Shown in pieces: positions 25,919 to 34,101 of a stretch of DNA of 64,000 nucleotides. The notes beneath the pieces were generated by a model, which saw only the letters and a program-made list of their open reading frames with translations, did no database searches and had not been told where the DNA came from. The translations under genes and the position numbers were made by a program. This DNA comes from Candidatus Bathyarchaeota archaeon (GTDB taxonomy: Archaea; Thermoproteota; CALKCG01; B24): the NCBI GenBank assembly GCA_018396755.1, contig JAGTQM010000006.1:31069-95068 (forward strand), in the 5' to 3' direction. Position 1 is the first letter of the stretch. Each line of letters opens with the position of its first letter.

Positions 25919-27454
25919 TTAGATTTCAAGGCTTGCTAATTCACGGTAGAGTGGCGCAAGCGTTAAGTAAAGTTTTTTAAAGTATCCATATAGGATGGAA
26001 TATTTCTCGAATAGCATTGGGTCTGGATCATGTATAGCGTTGATTCTGACCAGTTTCTCCGCTACATTGAAGTCCTTATATATTCCTACACCTACTCCGG
26101 CTGCTATAGCAGCTCCAAACGATGTCGCCTCCATTAAGTACTCTGGAACCAGTATAGTCTTCCCATAAACACTCGCCATAATATCCCTCCAAAGCCTACT
26201 CTTAGCTCCACCACCTATCACCCTAATATTCTCTACTCTTACCTCCTGCTCCTCAAAAGCTTCCAGAATTATTCTTAGATTGAAGCATACACCCTCTAAA
26301 ACTGCCCTTATCAAGTGCCTCCTCCTATGTCCAAGCGCTAATCCGAAGAATACGCCTCTAGCATTCGGATTCCACCATGGGGATCTCTCACCCATCAAAT
26401 ATGGGAGAAATATTACTTTCTCAGAGCCAGCCCTCACCTTCTCAGCTTCTAAATCCATAACCGTATATGGGTCAACTCCAAGCCTCTGCGCTTCTTCCAC
26501 TTCTGCTCGGCAAACTTCATCTCTAAGCCACCTATAGGAACCGCCAGCCATCTGCATCGTGCCAGTTGGAGAAACCCTATTAGGGTCTAGATGCCATTGA
26601 TTGAAGATTCTCATCCTTGGATCTATGAGTGGCTTATCTGCGCAAATACTGATCCAGGAAGAAGCTCCAATATAATTGTAGGCATGCCCATATCTAACCA
26701 CTCCGGCGCCAACCGCCGCACATGCTCCATCCCCTCCACCTAAAACCACTGGTGTCCCAGGTTTTAGACCAGTTTTTTCAGCGGCTGACCGCTCAATACC
26801 TCCTACTACCTCGGTAGAAGCACAGAGCCTCGGCAACTTATCGATTGGTATTTGAAGTTCTTCAAGAATTCCATATGCCCATTGTCTTTTGTTCACGTCA
26901 AGCAACCCAGCTAAAGAAGCGTCGGAATAATCTGTAACATACTCTCCAGTCAGCTTAAGAATTATGTAGTCCTTTGATTGAAGGAATTTATATGCCCTCT
27001 CGTAAACCTCAGGCTCATTCTCCTTCAACCAGAGGATTTTTGAAATCGTATAAGATGGATTTACCCTATTTCCAGTTATCCTGTAGAAGGCTTCTTCACC
27101 TATTCTCTCTGCTATGAAATTAGCCTGTTCTATACTTCTCTGATCCATCCATATGATGCTGGGTCTCAACGGGTCACCACTTTTATCTATGGGAAGGCAC
27201 CCCATCATTTGACCACTAAAACTGATAGCTTCAATTTCACTAGAATGTACTTTAGAGGTTTTTAGAATCTCTCGTGTGGAAGCGATAAAAGCAGCCCACC
27301 AGTTTTCCGGATCCTGTTCAGCCCACGTCGGTTTTGGCTGGTTAAGACCATACTCCTTTAAAGTGCTTGCAACTAAATGTCCATCTAGGTTAAACAGCGT
27401 TGCTTTATCCCCCGTAGTACCTATATCATGAGCTAGAATATACGTACCTCCCAT
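25919..27454 (-). CDS. Xylulokinase-like FGGY carbohydrate kinase
   Basis: A 511-residue FGGY kinase, full length. The N-terminal phosphate loop is HDIGTTGDKATLF at residues 9-21; then SGQMMGCLPID near 80, IIWMDQRS near 100, GGGDGACAAVGAG near 238 and GGGAKSRLW near 412. The QMMG and MDQRS elements match xylulokinases best, so it probably makes xylulose 5-phosphate, but erythritol or related kinases remain possible. It stands alone, with a start ATG at 27454. A xylose-releasing GH3 enzyme lies 5 kb away. Confidence 0.85.
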   Translation of the reverse strand: MGGTYILAHDIGTTGDKATLFNLDGHLVASTLKEYGLNQPKPTWAEQDPENWWAAFIASTREILKTSKVHSSEIEAISFSGQMMGCLPIDKSGDPLRPSIIWMDQRSIEQANFIAERIGEEAFYRITGNRVNPSYTISKILWLKENEPEVYERAYKFLQSKDYIILKLTGEYVTDYSDASLAGLLDVNKRQWAYGILEELQIPIDKLPRLCASTEVVGGIERSAAEKTGLKPGTPVVLGGGDGACAAVGAGVVRYGHAYNYIGASSWISICADKPLIDPRMRIFNQWHLDPNRVSPTGTMQMAGGSYRWLRDEVCRAEVEEAQRLGVDPYTVMDLEAEKVRAGSEKVIFLPYLMGERSPWWNPNARGVFFGLALGHRRRHLIRAVLEGVCFNLRIILEAFEEQEVRVENIRVIGGGAKSRLWRDIMASVYGKTILVPEYLMEATSFGAAIAAGVGVGIYKDFNVAEKLVRINAIHDPDPMLFEKYSILYGYFKKLYLTLAPLYRELASLEI

Positions 27455-27692
27455 TCCTACTCTCCTCTAAAAGACTACCGCTAAAATAAATGGAAAGAAT
27501 ATAAATAAAAATCGTAAGGTTTTTAGGTTTAATTTCAAGATGCTTCAATAACCTCTTCTACAGGAAAGCCTCTAGAGCAAAGTTTTCATCACCATCATTT
27601 TACGTAAAAGAAAACCAAGATTTCACTGGTTTTTCACGCATTATCCCCTCTTACATATTACGCCGATTAGGCATTTGTGGTTTAATTTTTGC

Positions 27693-27884
27693 TTAATATT
27701 TTTGGTTTTTACTGTCATAGCGACAAGTTGGAGTACCACGTCCACAGGTCGCATAAATCGGGAACCTGAAAATTCGCCCCCGATCCACAGTTGAAATCTT
27801 AGCTAGGGCTTCTTCCATAACTCTGGCTATTCCTTGTTTCATCGGTCGCTTGACCCTTATTTCGACTCTCTCTTTCATAGACAT
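27693..27884 (-). CDS. Small hypothetical protein
   Basis: A 63-residue basic protein (start MSMKERVEIRVKRPMKQG) with no recognised domain. A TATA element (TATTTAAATC read on the minus strand, 27904-27913) lies about 27 bases before the ATG, fitting leaderless transcription, which is the main reason to list it. The C-terminal part is less convincing as coding sequence. It sits in the gene-poor stretch 27.5-28.9 kb. Confidence 0.35.
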   Translation of the reverse strand: MSMKERVEIRVKRPMKQGIARVMEEALAKISTVDRGRIFRFPIYATCGRGTPTCRYDSKNQKY

Positions 27885-28956
27885 GAAATTCCACTCCCAA
27901 TAGATTTAAATACTTCTCTGCCAAGCGACCGATACTAAAGCAGTAAGGGCTTCTTTAACGCCGAGAGCCTCCTCTTTTCGAAGAACCTATAATCCTGCCA
28001 TGTTTTGCGGATTCTGGCAGCTGTCCCCCTGCATGAGTCACCATAAGCCATGAAGTATGTTCAGAGGCACAGTCCGTGTGGCGGTGTTACTTATCGAAAG
28101 TTAAACCGGGATGTTAGATTGCTGTGTTTTAGGCCTTAGGCAGATGTCCTCGTGATAGGGAATTGCTTACTTGGATGTCAAAGGCAGTATGTCTTGAGCT
28201 AAAAACGTCTTAACGTACTTCATCAAATGCGCCCTCTTCCATAGATGATCTATAGATTATCTAAGATTATCTAGAGGGGGAGGGGTCAGAAAATCGAGCC
28301 GCTGCGGCGTTCTAACGCTGCGTTAGAACAGAGGTGTGCACAGCTAGAGGAAAAAGTCGCGAACTTGAAAGTCACCAATGCTTATCAAAGGGGCTTTAAA
28401 GAGGGTCGTGCAAAGGCGAGCAGAGGAGAGACTGATGCGACCTTAAAATTTTGCATTCTGAATGCTCAAAAGGCTCTGCACGCTCCTCTCCGATTTTGAA
28501 GTCTTAGAGTTAATGCTGGGCTACTGGGACCTTTACAAGTTTGAAAAGCTGAAAGTCGGATCAAAGGGTTAACTGCAAATTTCTGAAAACCTCACTTTTG
28601 TCTTGGTTAAACTAAATATCAAAACACTGAAAAAGAAGCTTTTTCTTTTCATCATTTGGTAGGCAAGATAACCTTATTTTTATTTTAAATTCCCTACAAT
28701 TCTTTCTCATATAATCGTAAAATGGCGATAGTATTACTCCAGTTTATATCGGCCAAACACGATTGTCAAGTGGAAAATTAGAAATTTCCTATATTTCTAA
28801 GCCAAACATAAAAAGAGGGCTTAAACCCACTTCTCATTTTTGGATACAAATACTAGTCTAAACGATCATCTTCTCAGCCTACTCCTTAAGTTGAAACTCT
28901 GACATAAGCCAAAGCATTTTTCATAAAATTTCGATGGAAATAAGAATGACTTTAAT
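27885..28956. other. Gene-poor stretch with palindrome and a startless open frame
   Basis: More than 1 kb without a clear gene. It contains a 21-base perfect inverted repeat at 28309-28329, two tandem GATTATCTA units at 28254-28273, and an open frame at 28275-28499 without an ATG or GTG start. That frame reads NAALEQRCAQLEEKVANLK and AYQRGFKEGRAKA, a coiled-coil-like stretch that may be a remnant of a mobile-element gene. The rest shows no recognisable domain. Confidence 0.4.
28309..28329. repeat. 21-base perfect inverted repeat
   Basis: Arms GTTCTAACGC and GCGTTAGAAC around a single T. Such near-perfect symmetry suggests an operator, a recombinase site or a replication element. Confidence 0.6.
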
Positions 28957-29304
28957 CTACTTTCTCTCTAGTTCTTCCTTCATTTTGAGGATTTTCTTTT
29001 TTAGGTCAGCAATTTCTTCTTCAACGACTTTCCATGTTAACTCCAGATCGACCCCGAAGTATTCATGGATTAGAATGTCTCTCATTCCAGCTATTCTTCT
29101 CCAGGGAATCTCCGGGTATTTTTCTTTTATCTCAACTGGAATGTTTTTTGCAGCCTCTCCGATAATCTCAATTCTTCTAATCACAGCATCTTGTTTCTCT
29201 CTCGAAGCTAAAAATTGAGCCTTGGACAAATCCTTCGTGTATTCCTCTATCGCCTCTATGCTTTCTAAGATGTGCTTAATGAAGATTGTCGGATCCTTTT
29301 TCAT
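28957..29304 (-). CDS. hepT: HepT-like ribonuclease toxin (DUF86)
   Basis: A 115-residue all-helical HEPN protein. The active-site motif R-x4-H-x-Y is present as RDILIHEY near residues 73-80. HepT toxins are ribonucleases kept inactive when MntA adds AMP to the tyrosine of this motif. It starts with ATG overlapping the last four bases of mntA, so antitoxin is made first. The pair lies beside an integrase relic and a tRNA, as accessory modules often do. Confidence 0.9.
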   Translation of the reverse strand: MKKDPTIFIKHILESIEAIEEYTKDLSKAQFLASREKQDAVIRRIEIIGEAAKNIPVEIKEKYPEIPWRRIAGMRDILIHEYFGVDLELTWKVVEEEIADLKKKILKMKEELERK

Positions 29305-29582
29305 AGAATTGCCTTCTGCTCCTGCAAAATCCTATCTCTCAAGAGGGGATGTAATGAGTTATAGGTCAAAACATCAACCCTTCTCCTTAGAGCCTCCTCT
29401 AAATCTATTTTTAATCCTGCAAGGTCGAGTAGGCTTTTCTCTCCTTCAAACTCAACGAGGATATCTATGTCACTATCTTCCTTTTCTTCCCCCCTCGCGA
29501 AAGAGCCGAAAACGGACGCTCTCTTGACGCCATAGCGCCTTAACACGGGAATTATCTTATCTTTTACCTGCTCTAATTCCAT
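29301..29582 (-). CDS. mntA: MntA-like nucleotidyltransferase antitoxin
   Basis: A 93-residue minimal nucleotidyltransferase. The GSFARGE...[10 protein letters not shown] motif near 24-45 gives the nucleotide-binding GS and two metal aspartates. In HepT-MntA pairs this enzyme AMPylates the toxin tyrosine. It precedes hepT with a four-base overlap. Another, broken nucleotidyltransferase fragment lies at 57.2 kb. Confidence 0.9.
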   Translation of the reverse strand: MELEQVKDKIIPVLRRYGVKRASVFGSFARGEEKEDSDIDILVEFEGEKSLLDLAGLKIDLEEALRRRVDVLTYNSLHPLLRDRILQEQKAIL

Positions 29583-29700
29583 AATTTAGTATTTGTTTAG
29601 CCCTTATTTCAACCTTTCGAACTCAAGCCTCTTTCTCATGAAGTTTTCTGAAACTTGAAATTCTCCATTCTCAAAGTCGCATGACTAAGCATACGAAATT

Positions 29701-29709
29701 CTTAAATAG
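29701..29709 (+). promoter_or_regulatory. TATA box of the CcdA-like gene
   Basis: CTTAAATAG is about 27 bases before ATG 29728, consistent with a leaderless message. Confidence 0.5.
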
Positions 29710-29727
29710 CAAATCTATTTAGAGTTG

Positions 29728-29982
29728 ATGGAAATGGGTAAAAAAGGATATGCAACTATTTATATCGACAAAGAAATAATAAAAGAGGCGAAAGAATTAG
29801 GTTTAAATGTTTCTAAAATCTGTGAAAATGCCTTAAAAGAGGCAATAAGACGTTTAAAAGGCGAATATAGCAAAAATATTTCCAATTCTCAGTTCTCGGA
29901 TATCTCCAAATCCGTGAAGTGGGCCGGGCAGGACTTGAACCTGCGACCATCCGCGCGTCAGGCGGATATCCTAACCAACTAG
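29728..29982 (+). CDS. CcdA/RHH-like antitoxin-type protein running into tRNA-Val
   Basis: About 84 residues. The first 50 resemble CcdA-like ribbon-helix-helix antitoxins common in archaea (ATIYIDKEIIKEAKELGLN, ENALKEAIRRLKGE). The last 19 residues (from AGQDLNLRPS) are the antisense of the tRNA-Val gene and end within it, so the natural C-terminus has been replaced or extended by tRNA sequence. This is the usual result of integration at, or deletion up to, a tRNA 3' end. No toxin gene follows it directly. Translation start could also be ATG 29734. Confidence 0.65.
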   Translation: MEMGKKGYATIYIDKEIIKEAKELGLNVSKICENALKEAIRRLKGEYSKNISNSQFSDISKSVKWAGQDLNLRPSARQADILTN

Positions 29983-29993
29983 ACGACCGGCCC
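29920..29993 (-). tRNA. tRNA-Val (anticodon GAC)
   Basis: On the minus strand a 74-base cloverleaf: acceptor GGGCCGG/CCGGCCC, anticodon stem TCCGC/GCGGA with loop CTGACGC, T stem GCAGG/CCTGC around TTCAAGT. Anticodon GAC reads valine GUC/GUU. CCA is not encoded. The CcdA-like gene on the plus strand ends inside it, and a tyrosine recombinase relic lies 170 bases to its 5' side. Confidence 0.9.
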
Positions 29994-30162
29994 TTAGATA
30001 AGGCTAATTTATTCAGTCTTTGAACAAAGTTATAAGATTTGCGATAGTGACACTCAGCTGAAGGCGTATAGTGGGGAAGAGCATGGGAGGTTAAGTCAAT
30101 TTTGACTTTTTCTAACTGTCGGGATATGGTTGCAAAAATACCATGTGACCCGTATACCTCTT

Positions 30163-30455
30163 TTACACATGTCTTTTTACAAGTGATTCTACGATTTCTC
30201 TATCGTTTTCTGAAGAGCTTACACCGTTGAAAGTGGTTACGTATTCGAAGCCAGCCTCGATAAGCTTGGCAGCTCTACAGTGAAATTCATCATTTGAATG
30301 TTGGAACAAAGTATTCTCTATCATTATATAGATCATCGTACTTTGAATGCTTCTATGTCTCAAAACTCTTTAACATGTATTATGTCCTTCAGAGAGAATC
30401 CACATTGAAGCATACAGTACCTTGCGGAGAGTTTAACATAGCCATAGAAACACCC
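30163..30455 (-). pseudogene. C-terminal relic of an archaeal tyrosine recombinase (integrase)
   Basis: Frames on the minus strand rebuild KDIIHVKEF, then after a one-base shift LRHRSIQSTMIYIMIENTLF, which matches the box-II HxxR-like and catalytic tyrosine region of phage-type integrases (LGHKSIxxTxxY), followed by the conserved archaeal tail HCRAAKLIEAGFEYVTTFNGV. The upstream part (TLRK, YASM) is visible but scattered over frames. The N-terminal domain is gone. Together with tRNA-Val nearby it marks a former integration event. Confidence 0.65.
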
Positions 30456-30658
30456 GTCACAGTAGTCTTCACAGATGAATAGTTGATCGCCTTTATTACA
30501 GACTCTCCCAATTGTGACTAAAGATTTCAAGGAAGACGTGTTCTAGTTTTTTGAAGTTCAGTGCATCGATCCCGACGGCACTGTGTGCTATCGCTGAAAA
30601 GTCTGGTTCAGCGGAAAACGGACTCGTATTAATGTGAGAGCATTCGTCAAGCCCTTGA

Positions 30659-30701
30659 TCGACAAAAATTTAATATTTGTCGATTTTGCTCTTATTTGTC
30701 G
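30659..30701. promoter_or_regulatory. Operator-like TTTGTCG repeats before the AbrB gene
   Basis: TCGACAAA (30659-30666) and TTTGTCGA (30676-30683) form a perfect inverted repeat, and a third TTTGTCG follows at 30695-30701, nineteen bases after the second. They lie within 60 bases of the AbrB start, where autoregulating antitoxins bind. Confidence 0.55.
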
Positions 30702-30718
30702 GTGTATTCTTGTCCGTT

Positions 30719-30976
30719 ATGGTCGGCAGATATGGTCGTATAGTACTCCCTAAAGAAATAAGAGACAAGTATAAAGTGAATGAGGGCTCTAGGCTCATAA
30801 TCCGTGAGAGTGAGAGGGAAATCATGCTCATCTCAGTCAACAAATATGATAAGCCTACTGAAGCATTATATGGAAGCATTACGCCATCAGAGACCATTGA
30901 GGAACCAAAAAAGTTTGCAAGGGAATGCATTAAAAGGAAATTGGCTGAGAGCTTTCGGTCAGAGACCTACGACTGA
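30719..30976 (+). CDS. AbrB/MazE-family antitoxin
   Basis: An 85-residue protein with the swapped-hairpin AbrB fold: MVGRYGRIVLPKEIRDKYKV at the N-terminus, then EGSRLIIRE and a helical tail that would bind the toxin. I start at ATG 30719 rather than 42 bases upstream, because family members open with the GRIVLPKEIR strand. It is followed 90 bases downstream by a PIN toxin, forming an AbrB-VapC pair, and preceded by repeated TTTGTCG motifs that are probably its own binding sites. Confidence 0.8.
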   Translation: MVGRYGRIVLPKEIRDKYKVNEGSRLIIRESEREIMLISVNKYDKPTEALYGSITPSETIEEPKKFARECIKRKLAESFRSETYD

Positions 30977-31066
30977 AGCCGTGAACTTGCAACGGTGGTA
31001 GTGACGCAAACCACGACCGGTCTCAGCCATGAGCCAAAAGACGTGCTTTTCCTTGAGTAATGAATT

Positions 31067-31468
31067 ATGAAAAGGTTTGTAGATGCTAACGTTTTCATAT
31101 ACGCTTTGACGGATCATCCAAGATTCAGGATGACTGCTAAAAACATTTTACAAAGGATTAAGAGTGGAGAAATCGCCTCAACTTCGTTGCCCGCTCTATG
31201 TGAAGTTGCATGGGTTTTAGAAGCAATGGGCAAACAGAGCCAGATTAAACCAACTCTAGAAAAGATTCTATCATACGCCTCCCTAGAGGTCTTGGGCTTC
31301 GATGCGGATGGCACGCTCGTGGGCGCCAAAAACATGATGACCTACCAAATCGACTTCAACGACGGAGTAAACGTGACCATTATGGAGAGATGTGGAATCA
31401 GTGAAGTTTATTCAAACGACAAGGAACACCTCAGAAAAGTAGACTTCATCAAACTGATATTTGAATGA
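31067..31468 (+). CDS. PIN-domain ribonuclease toxin (VapC-like)
   Basis: A 133-residue PIN domain. Acidic residues are in place: D6 in KRFVDANVF, E46 or so in LCEVAWVL, and the late FNDGVNVTIMERCG with D near 98. The final SNDKEHLRKVDFIK is typical for the last strand. PIN toxins cut RNA, often initiator tRNA or rRNA. It is paired with the AbrB antitoxin upstream. No frameshift is seen, so it looks functional. Confidence 0.85.
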   Translation: MKRFVDANVFIYALTDHPRFRMTAKNILQRIKSGEIASTSLPALCEVAWVLEAMGKQSQIKPTLEKILSYASLEVLGFDADGTLVGAKNMMTYQIDFNDGVNVTIMERCGISEVYSNDKEHLRKVDFIKLIFE

Positions 31469-31686
31469 CGACCATGAAAACAATAAAACCGCCAAATCCA
31501 TCCCCATGGGGAATGCTTCCTGCGTTCAGAGTATACGTTTGCACTGGCAATCGTTTCAAGCACGTGAACTATCCGTGGTCTTTCACTGTCGCCTTTAACG
31601 TTCATTAAAGACTCCATCATTTTCCCCTCAGATTCTATGATAAGACTCGTAAACGAAGGAGCCCCTCCCTCAGCCAGAGGATCTAA
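31408..31686 (-). pseudogene. Fragment resembling the C-terminus of an oxidoreductase
   Basis: On the minus strand an open stretch reads LDPLAEGGAPSFTSLIIESEG, then NVKGDSERPRIVHVLETIASANVY, without a start codon near its left side. The pattern recalls the end of Gfo/Idh/MocA-type sugar dehydrogenases, but the match is weak. It runs antisense into the end of the VapC gene, where the protein-like character fades. It may be a leftover of a larger gene cut by insertion of the toxin module. Confidence 0.3.
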
Positions 31687-31784
31687 CGTCTTCGAAAAAA
31701 TAGTCTGAAACGGTTTTAAAAGTAAGGATAATATTCGACTTAGAAGGGAGTGCTAAAAATCGTTGTATAAATTCTAAGCCTATT

Positions 31785-32666
31785 CTATATTGGTTTAAGC
31801 TTTCTGGCGATTATAGGTGCTGTTGTTATATTCGATACAGGTCCAGGTATTGAATCTGTTCCTACGACTTCTTCGATTCCAGCTTCTCTCAAGCGTTCTA
31901 ATGCGTTTTCAGCTAGTAGAGCATGTGTTACACCCACATACACTCTTCTAGCGCCTTGCTTCTTAAGTATTCTAGCGGCGTTGGCGGCTGTTCCACCAGT
32001 ACTTATAATATCATCTATTATCACCGCGTCTCTTCCGGAGACGTTTAAGGTTTTTTCAGCTGTTACTATTTCACCCGTATACCTATCCCTCTTCTTCTCA
32101 AACCAATCGTAATCTGTCCCAACGGCTTTAGCAGCAACTTCAGCTCTTTTAAGAGCGGCTTCTTCATCATCCGGCGCTACGACTAAAGGTTTTTCAACGC
32201 CTTTAGATAGGAAATACCTCATTATCTCATCTGCGGCTGTTAGATTGTAGGCTGGTATGCGGTAGTAGCTTAAAACCCCTAAATTATGTATGTCAACTGT
32301 GTAAAGCTCTGAAACTCCAGCCCTTTGAAGCGTTTCCGCTAGTATTCTAGAGCTTACGGCTTCCCCAGACAGATACCTCCGGTCTTGACGGCTGTAGGCT
32401 AGGTACGGCGTGTAAACCGTGATCTTTCTAGCTTCAAGCTCTCTGCAAGTTTCAACTATGTAGATAAGCTCAAGTATATGCTGGTCTTGAGGCGGAGGTA
32501 GACTTTGAACAACTAAGATATCCTCGTTTTTCACGTCTTCTAAGAGTCTAAAGTAGAACTCGCCGTCTGGGAAGCGTTTAAATTGAGCTTTAATAAGAGG
32601 CGTTTTAAGCTCTAGAGATATGTTTTCTGCGAGTTTAACAGAGCTCGGTCCACTGAGTACACGCAT
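31785..32666 (-). CDS. prs: Ribose-phosphate pyrophosphokinase
   Basis: A 293-residue PRPP synthetase transferring pyrophosphate from ATP to ribose 5-phosphate, feeding nucleotide, histidine and tryptophan synthesis. It shows FPDGEFYFRL near 37, YLAYSRQDRRYLSGE near 94, the metal site VDIHNLGVLSYY near 126, and the PRPP loop VIIDDIISTGGTA near 213. ATG 32666 is preferred to the upstream in-frame TTG/ATG at 32675 since relatives begin with a short strand (MRVLSG). It is monocistronic. Confidence 0.95.
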   Translation of the reverse strand: MRVLSGPSSVKLAENISLELKTPLIKAQFKRFPDGEFYFRLLEDVKNEDILVVQSLPPPQDQHILELIYIVETCRELEARKITVYTPYLAYSRQDRRYLSGEAVSSRILAETLQRAGVSELYTVDIHNLGVLSYYRIPAYNLTAADEIMRYFLSKGVEKPLVVAPDDEEAALKRAEVAAKAVGTDYDWFEKKRDRYTGEIVTAEKTLNVSGRDAVIIDDIISTGGTAANAARILKKQGARRVYVGVTHALLAENALERLREAGIEEVVGTDSIPGPVSNITTAPIIARKLKPI

Positions 32667-32827
32667 AGATAACACCAGTCTAAATTGAAGTGGAACCTAA
32701 GATAAACTTGTCTATATCTACCTGCGACAGCCTTATTATGCTCCAGCCGTCGCGCGTCAGAAGCCTATACTAGATATGTTTATATTTACGATGGTATTCT
32801 GGTTGTTTAAAGTTGAAAGGTGGATCT

Positions 32828-33004
32828 ATGGCTGAAGCAGACCTCCCCAGGTGTTTCTGGTGCAATAAGCCTATGAAGCCTGAAGACTTAGCTGTAAAAT
32901 TCCCGTGTCCAAACTGCGGGAGAATCGTAATATGGCGTTGCGAGAAGTGTAGAGTTTTAGCTAAACCTTATAAATGTCCACTGTGTGGTTTCATAGGTCC
33001 TTAA
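32828..33004 (+). CDS. Small zinc-ribbon protein, HVO_2753-like
   Basis: A 58-residue protein of four CxxC knuckles: CFWC, CPNC, CEKC and CPLC, ending in GFIGP. Such RNA-binding zinc-finger proteins occur next to aEF-1beta in most archaea. ATG 32828 follows AGGTGG at a good distance, so the in-frame TTG at 32813 is not needed. A TATA element (GTTTATATTTA) lies about 50 bases before it. It is 12 bases before the aEF-1beta gene, in one operon. Confidence 0.88.
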   Translation: MAEADLPRCFWCNKPMKPEDLAVKFPCPNCGRIVIWRCEKCRVLAKPYKCPLCGFIGP

Positions 33005-33016
33005 GATAGTGAGATT

Positions 33017-33286
33017 ATGGCTAGGGTTTTAGTTAAACTGAGAATTTTCCCTGAAAGCATAGATTTAGATTTGAAAGAGCTTGCAAAGCATATATCTGAA
33101 CATCTACCTGAAAACTCTAGAATCGAGGGGGTTGGCGAAGAACCGATAGCCTTCGGTTTAAACGCTCTCCTACTGTTGATTTCAATGCCGGATGAAGAAG
33201 GATTCATGAATGAGGTTGAAGAAGCTATTAGAGCCACTCAAGGTGTTAATGAGATCCAGATAATATCCGTTAGCAGAGCTAGGTGA
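33017..33286 (+). CDS. Elongation factor aEF-1 beta
   Basis: An 89-residue protein, the guanine-nucleotide exchange factor for aEF-1alpha. The sequence ARVLVKLRIFPESIDLDL, EPIAFGLNALLLLISMPDEEG and the ending GVNEIQIISVSRAR are typical, and the length matches. It follows the zinc-ribbon gene and precedes a helical protein gene by four bases. Confidence 0.93.
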   Translation: MARVLVKLRIFPESIDLDLKELAKHISEHLPENSRIEGVGEEPIAFGLNALLLLISMPDEEGFMNEVEEAIRATQGVNEIQIISVSRAR

Positions 33287-33290
33287 GCTT

Positions 33291-33695
33291 TTGCAGTCAT
33301 CCGTCAACCTGCTTCTCATAGATGAGTATAGGTTGAACTGGTCTCTAAGGTATCTTAGAGAAGCTAAAGTAGACTATGAATGTCTAAAACTTCTCACAGG
33401 CGAAGAAGCCTACGTAAGCTTAGGCTCGACAGCCGTTAGAAAAGCTCAAACGGCTGTACTCTACGCTCTCGGAGAACCCTCCTCCGTCTACAATGCCATA
33501 GTGACCGTTGTTGATGGAGGTGCTGAGGCGGATAATAGCTTGATCAACGCTTTAGCCTCCATGGAGAGGTGTATAAGAAGCATTATAGACAATGCGCGTA
33601 CGTTTCCGAGGGAAATGTTCATCCGACTGGTTGGAGAGCAAATATCTATAGCTGAAAAGCTTTTAGAGAAGATATTCGAAGTATACGGTAGGTGA
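33291..33695 (+). CDS. Hypothetical helical protein downstream of aEF-1beta
   Basis: A 134-residue, mostly helical acidic protein with no recognised family. Segments such as NWSLRYLREAKVDYECLKLL and RKAQTAVLYALGEP recall HEPN-like helical bundles, but the RxxxxH motif is missing. TTG 33291 starts four bases after the aEF-1beta stop and GGTGAG lies just upstream, so it is in the same operon. A ribosome-linked or nucleotide-binding role is only a guess. Confidence 0.55.
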   Translation: MQSSVNLLLIDEYRLNWSLRYLREAKVDYECLKLLTGEEAYVSLGSTAVRKAQTAVLYALGEPSSVYNAIVTVVDGGAEADNSLINALASMERCIRSIIDNARTFPREMFIRLVGEQISIAEKLLEKIFEVYGR

Positions 33696-33822
33696 ACGTT
33701 TAAATCTAACGGTTTAAGCTTATTAATTCGGGGATGAAGAAACTGACCTGCACAGACAGCTTTGAATGATGAACTGCATCTCCACAGACCCCTTTCGATC
33801 TATAGTTTAAGGTGTAGGATGT

Positions 33823-34101
33823 ATGAGAGTTAAAGTTAGATTTCTAGGTTTTCTAGCAAGGCTATATGGGTCTGAGGAAGTAACCTTAGAAGTCCCTGAA
33901 GACTCCACGTTTAAAGACCTTTTAAAAAGCTTGGTTAAGCGTAAGAGTAGATTTAAAAACGCGGTTTTAAACGGTGGAGACGTTAGGGAAATAGTGTTAA
34001 CTTTGATCAATCAAAAAGATATTGGAGTTCTAAACGGCTTAAACACTAAGCTTAAAGATGGAGATGAAATCGTCTTCGTACCGATTTCACATGGAGGTTA
34101 A
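33823..34101 (+). CDS. MoaD/ThiS-family ubiquitin-like carrier (copy 4)
   Basis: A 92-residue beta-grasp protein: RVKVRFLGFLARLYGSEEVTLEV at the start, a middle insertion (AVLNGGDVREIV), LINQKDIGVLNGL and the C-terminal PISHGG diglycine. It has its own promoter region after a 127-base gap and overlaps the convergent ThuA-like gene by four bases. It is the most divergent of the four copies and may serve as a SAMP or as the carrier for tRNA thiolation. Confidence 0.82.
   Translation: MRVKVRFLGFLARLYGSEEVTLEVPEDSTFKDLLKSLVKRKSRFKNAVLNGGDVREIVLTLINQKDIGVLNGLNTKLKDGDEIVFVPISHGG

Noticed and set aside
28201..28500. Possible CRISPR-like repeats
   Set aside because: Only two GATTATCTA units and one palindrome are present; there is no regular repeat-spacer pattern anywhere in the window.
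29925..29982. Peptide AGQDLNLRPS as a real protein tail
   Set aside because: It is the translated antisense of a tRNA, a well-known artefact, and says nothing about function of the CcdA-like protein.
30492..30668. Minus-strand open stretch reading SAVGIDALNFKKLEHVFLEIF
   Set aside because: It looks protein-like but has no start, family or neighbour to support it; it may belong to the integrase element but cannot be assigned.
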